A stretch of 64,000 nucleotides of DNA from NCBI GenBank assembly GCA_038496675.1, contig CM076667.1, forward strand, positions 18,910,214 through 18,974,213, in the 5' to 3' direction. The stretch comes from Rachycentron canadum. Taxonomy: Eukaryota; Chordata; Actinopteri; Carangiformes; Rachycentridae. Positions 60,127-64,000 of the stretch are shown piece by piece. Made by a program: the position numbers and the translations under genes. The notes beneath the pieces are model-generated. The model made no database searches. It saw nothing but the letters and a program-made list of their open reading frames with translations, and was not told the origin of the DNA. Within the stretch, counting starts at the first letter, position 1. Every line of letters starts with the position of its first letter.

Positions 60127-61269
60127 ATAACCATAGACATTTTGCTTATGAATTAACTTTAAATCAAACAGCAGATTTGATTGACAGTTCCCAGGCAACA
60201 TTATCAAACCCACAACTGTCATCACATGTTAAATATACATCAAATATTGATAAACCATGATTGGAAATAAATACAAATTGAAATTTGTTCATTGTGGCAT
60301 CAGAGTTTAACTGATGTTTTCTCTGATCTTACTACTGTTTTATTCAGATTTTAGTGAAATTAAATGAATGAATAAATGATGATGATGATTAAAACCAGAG
60401 AAAGGGACCAGTTCAAACCAGAAATATAGAAATGTGAAATATCCAACACACTCCCACTGGACTTTTTAATGGGAACTGGGTTTTTTCCCCCACTTGCCTT
60501 GGTTATGTAAAGGGTTTGTATTGCACCACCCGCTGCCCGTCCACTGTACACTTATGGACAAATATCTGAGCTCACACAGACAGACGCAGCCTGGCATCAG
60601 CGCCTCATTCCTGAGTTTGATTCTCAGGCCTTCTGGCTGGGAGCTGATGACCTGCTGGCTCTGGTCTGCTGCAGCCACACTGCCTTCTATATCCAAACAC
60701 ATCTCCATCCATAAACTCTGGCTCGCTCGCCCTCTCTGTCTTCCTCCCTGACATCGGGGAATTAGAGCGATGTTGAACTTCAGGCTGAGCGGCTTCCTGG
60801 CCCTGATAGGAATCTAAATCTAGTGGACTGGCTTCATCCTCTACTCCCGTTTGCTCGATGGGGTTTTAAATCAAGATCAAGTTGTGGTGGAGACCTGGGA
60901 AATATGAATCTGCAGACTATGACCATATTTGTTTTTAATGACATTATCGTTGGGACTTTGCTCGAAACCAGGAGGGTGGAGGCTGTTAGAGCAGGTGTCC
61001 ACATTTGACATCAAGGTCCAACATAACAACTTAATCTAATCTCAACAATGATGCTTAAAACTGGAGCATCTGAATCATGCGACATGCAAACAGACCAAAC
61101 GGAGAGAGAACTGGTCTTTGTGGTAAATTAGAGCTGAAAGGATTTGGTGATTTCCTCCTGTTTTGCTTGTTTTCCAGATAAAAATGACAAAGATTTGCTC
61201 GTTCCATCTTAAACCTGCAGATTAAATGTTTTTCTTTATATCACTGAATATCTTTGGGGTTTGGACAAA

Positions 61270-61480
61270 ACATCTGAGGGACGTCAGTAAAGCTTTGGTG
61301 CAGCAGAAGGCTTTGGTCTAAGTTTTAAGGATTACATCTATTGAATAAGTGCAGGAGATCAGATAAAACAGATAAGAGCCTTTAGGACCCGTCAAGGTTT
61401 CAGGAGGAGGTTCCTCTGAAGAGATGAGTCTTCAGGAGCTGGTTCATCCTCAGGGAACACAGACCAGAACGGTCTGGACT
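61270..61480. repeat. Interspersed repeat fragment
   Basis: GGTCTAAG, ATCTATTGAATAA and CTCTGAAGAGAT occur in the same order as in the 34.26-34.45 kb repeat, so both derive from one dispersed element. No coding capacity. Confidence 0.6.
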
Positions 61481-61844
61481 CAGATGGTCTGGTTTCAGGG
61501 ATGGAGATGACAGACTTGGACCTGATTCAGGGACCATGAGTGACACTTGGTCTTTTGGGCCGATTGAAGACCAGAATCCTGCTGCATCTGATCCTCAGAG
61601 CAAATTCAAATTCATGAGATTAACAACAGAGTTTTCTTCCTTCCTGTTATTGTTGCATTGGTTATATTACTTAGTCCTCTGTGTGTAAATTGAGGTCTAT
61701 CTGTGTGTGTTTAGTAATTGATCAAGTGATTAATTGATTGACTGATAAATGCTGGTTTTTAACAGGACATCTGGGATCCTATTTTCTCAGCTCAACAGGT
61801 GAACTGAATCACGAGTCCTGCCAGGTTTGGGCTGACATTGGGAC

Positions 61845-61848
<4 letters not shown>

Positions 61849-61892
<44 letters not shown>

Positions 61893-62064
61893 CTGTGTGT
61901 GTGAACCTCTCTGTAGTGTGTGCCAGAGGTGACGTCTGGTCTCGGCCGAATGTTTTCCAGACGGAAAACCTCGGTCTCTTCAGCAGGAAACAAATAGGAG
62001 CTTCAGTGAGAGTCGGAGAGCGGGAGTCCCACACCTGAGGGCTCTGGAGAGCATCAGCAGCCAG

Positions 62065-62136
<72 letters not shown>
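61849..62136. repeat. Pair of GT microsatellites
   Basis: Two pure GT arrays (about 61849-61891 and 62065-62136) separated by about 170 bp of unique sequence. Cysteine/valine open frames across them are artefacts. Confidence 0.95.
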
Positions 62137-62137
<1 letters not shown>

Positions 62138-62599
62138 CATCTTCCTCAGGTGTGTACACGACATTATTTCTTCACGTTGTTCTCTGTTTTCATTGATTTA
62201 CAGTCACTTCCTGACCTCGTCTCCTCATATCTACGTCTTTCCTGTGTGTTTTTGTTTGACCCTGGTTTCATCTCTCAGCTTAAACAAAAGCAAACAACAA
62301 CTAAATAAACGAAGCACATCTCTCAACACAATGTTACTCTGGCGTCTAAAATTATCGTTTATGTTCACAGGAGTCAAATATCCCTGATTTCCAATAGAAG
62401 TTAAATTATTATAATAAAAAAAAAAGAAACTTTTTTTTCTTTAAATTTGTTCTGGTGAGGTTAAAAACACAAACATGACCAACTATAAGATTTCATCCTG
62501 CGCTTGTTCCTCAAAGCACAAAAAACAGCTGCACTGCTGATCATTAAAGCGCCTCAACATCAACGTCCAGCATCTGTTGTCATTCAGAAATTAATATTA

Positions 62600-62735
62600 T
62601 GGGATCAATCCTGTGTTTTTCTGATCTCAGAGTGAGGAGAAGTTGCTCTGAGTTTATTGTAGTGACAGAATAAAGACAGAGAGACATGGACAATAAGATA
62701 TTTAGAGCTTTAGAGGCTTTGGAGCTGATTTTTAA
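62600..62735. repeat. Second copy of the msl2 intron 2 repeat
   Basis: Almost identical to 12270-12405, including GATCTCAGAGTGAGGAGAAG and ACATGGACAATAAGATATTT. Similarity stops abruptly on both sides, as expected for a truncated dispersed element. Confidence 0.9.
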
Positions 62736-63236
62736 CAGGAGAACGAAATGACAATAAGATGCACAAGATGATAAAAACATCATCAGGTCCTGTTACCAAG
62801 TGACACTGAGCCAAAGGTCGATGTCTGAGGCACCACACGTGAGTGTGTTTACACACAGAGAGGAAAGAGAAACAAACTGTAGACAGAGAAATACAGGGAA
62901 GTGACAGAGATGTTAAAAAGAAAGATGGATCCTCAAAAGGACAAATATATAGAGCGCGGTGTTTAGAGGCTCGTTGAAAGCTGAGGGTGATGATGGTTGG
63001 AAGCCGAAGTGTCCGCAGGTTTTATTTGTCTCCAGGTTTGAGACCTGATTTAACACAGTTCATCAAACATCCACTTTGTGTTCAGTGGGAATAAAAGTAA
63101 TAAAGCAGTAAAGAAGAGGTTCAGCATTTTTTGCAAAAACGTTCACCTCCAAGCTTTGGATGCAACTCGCTCTTTACCTGCAGCCAATAAATATATATAA
63201 TATCAATATAATAATAAAGATAAAATGTTTGGAACA

Positions 63237-63655
63237 GTTTGTAATTTGTCTGTGGGCCATTTCTTGAAACTAGAAAAAGGAGGAGAAGGTGGAGCTGAGG
63301 AGGAGTGAGGGGTGGAGCTGACCTGCTCTGTCCTCATTGGGTGGTACAGTCTGTCAATCACACAGTAGCCACGCCCCCTAATTCATCCCCTGCATTATGG
63401 TCTATTTTCCTCTAATTGGACCATCATTTAAAAAATGAACATCATGTTGTATTGAAGACTTGAAACTAGAGACTGAGACCATAAACTCATTAGGAAAACG
63501 TTTACTGAGCTAATAAATCAAGGAGAAGTAGGGACATTTTCCCATAGACTTCAATACAATCTGACTTCTTTAACAACCAGTGGAGTCGCCCCCTGATGGT
63601 CATTAGAGAGAATGAAGGTTTCAGCACTGGCTTCATTTTACAGACCCAGAATAAA
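63237..63655 (-). repeat. Dispersed repeat family A, copy 7 (near full length)
   Basis: Best preserved copy together with copies 3 and 6. It contains GGTACAGTCTGTCAATCACA, AACTCATTAGGAAAACGTTT and CAGTGGAGTCGCCCCCTGAT. Confidence 0.92.
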
Positions 63656-64000
63656 CGTCCACCTTTATATCCAGTCTGACGTGGACACAATAACTGCTCC
63701 GGATATTCCCTTAACCCTGGATGTTACTGACTTGACCGTGCTGAGAAAAACACACAGCCACCTGCACCACCCACATGGTCGGATACTCAGCTGAGTCATT
63801 CTGCCTCATAATCCTCAGGAAAAAAGAAAAAGCTCCACCTTACCTCCGTCCTGTGAAGAAGCAGATGTGGGAACAGACGGAGGCGGATTAGAGCGAGCAG
63901 CGAGCGCAGAGACCGAGACCTGAACCCCCTCGACTCTGCTGGAGGAGCTGTGGGTTTAAGCCGGTGTCTCGCCACAGGTCCACACAGCAGAAACTGTGAG

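Larger units (their letters stand above)
58047..64000 (-). other. Presumed vipr2 intron and flank
   Basis: Nearly 6 kb upstream of the TM1 exon with no ectodomain exon recognised on the minus strand. It contains the second minisatellite array, several GT/CA microsatellites (about 59395-59439, 59520-59550, 61849-61891 and 62065-62136), a G-run at 59317-59327, and repeats. A minus-strand GGAG|GTAAGG donor-like site near 63843 has no convincing exon attached. Confidence 0.5.

Noticed and set aside
59740..60225. 161-codon minus-strand protein of ten-residue repeats
   Set aside because: The 30-bp minisatellite unit happens to be open in one frame. It lies in a vipr2 intron with no coding flanks.
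63843..63960. Possible vipr2 5' exon on the minus strand (GGAG|GTAAGG donor)
   Set aside because: No ATG or ectodomain sequence is attached and no ectodomain exons lie between it and TM1, so a first exon here is not supported.

Overview
This window is genomic DNA from a bony fish, most likely a spiny-rayed teleost. The evidence is intron-split vertebrate genes, AT-rich intergenic DNA, abundant CA/GT microsatellites, dispersed repeats of teleost type, and closest recognisable proteins that are vertebrate immune and signalling genes. No prokaryotic operons, CRISPR arrays, rRNA or tRNA genes were recognised.

Layout. (1) About 3.96-6.72 kb, + strand: the 3' four exons of a TNF-family death ligand (TRAIL, tnfsf10), with the N-terminal anchor exons not found. 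(2) 11.6-16.9 kb, - strand: a complete msl2 gene (RING plus CXC domain ubiquitin ligase) in three coding exons, with a CpG-rich promoter up to about 18.2 kb. (3) 22.5-45.7 kb, + strand: four CC chemokine genes, each in four exons. The first two are an obvious tandem pair with six cysteines. The third has a Ser/Thr/Pro-rich tail. The fourth has a second possible last exon. They are separated by repeat-rich DNA. (4) About 47.0-47.4 kb: a CpG-rich, promoter-like island with no gene assigned. (5) 50.5-52.0 kb, + strand: an intronless, GC-richer coding relic broken over three reading frames, tentatively an endogenous copy of a negative-strand RNA virus nucleoprotein gene. (6) 52.4-58.05 kb, - strand: nine exons covering the seven-helix part and tail of a class B receptor, identified as vipr2 (VPAC2) by its tail. 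The ligand-binding ectodomain exons must lie beyond the right edge or were missed.

The genes do not form one pathway. TRAIL and the chemokines are immune effectors, VPAC2 is a neuropeptide receptor, and MSL2 is a chromatin and p53-related ligase. The most noteworthy items are the broken virus-like relic, two arrays of the same 30-bp minisatellite on either side of the vipr2 TM1 exon, the alternative chemokine last exon, the orphan promoter island, and one roughly 400-bp repeat family present at least seven times.

Exon borders were placed by eye from GT/AG signals and phase agreement. Untranslated ends and transcription starts are mostly not determined.
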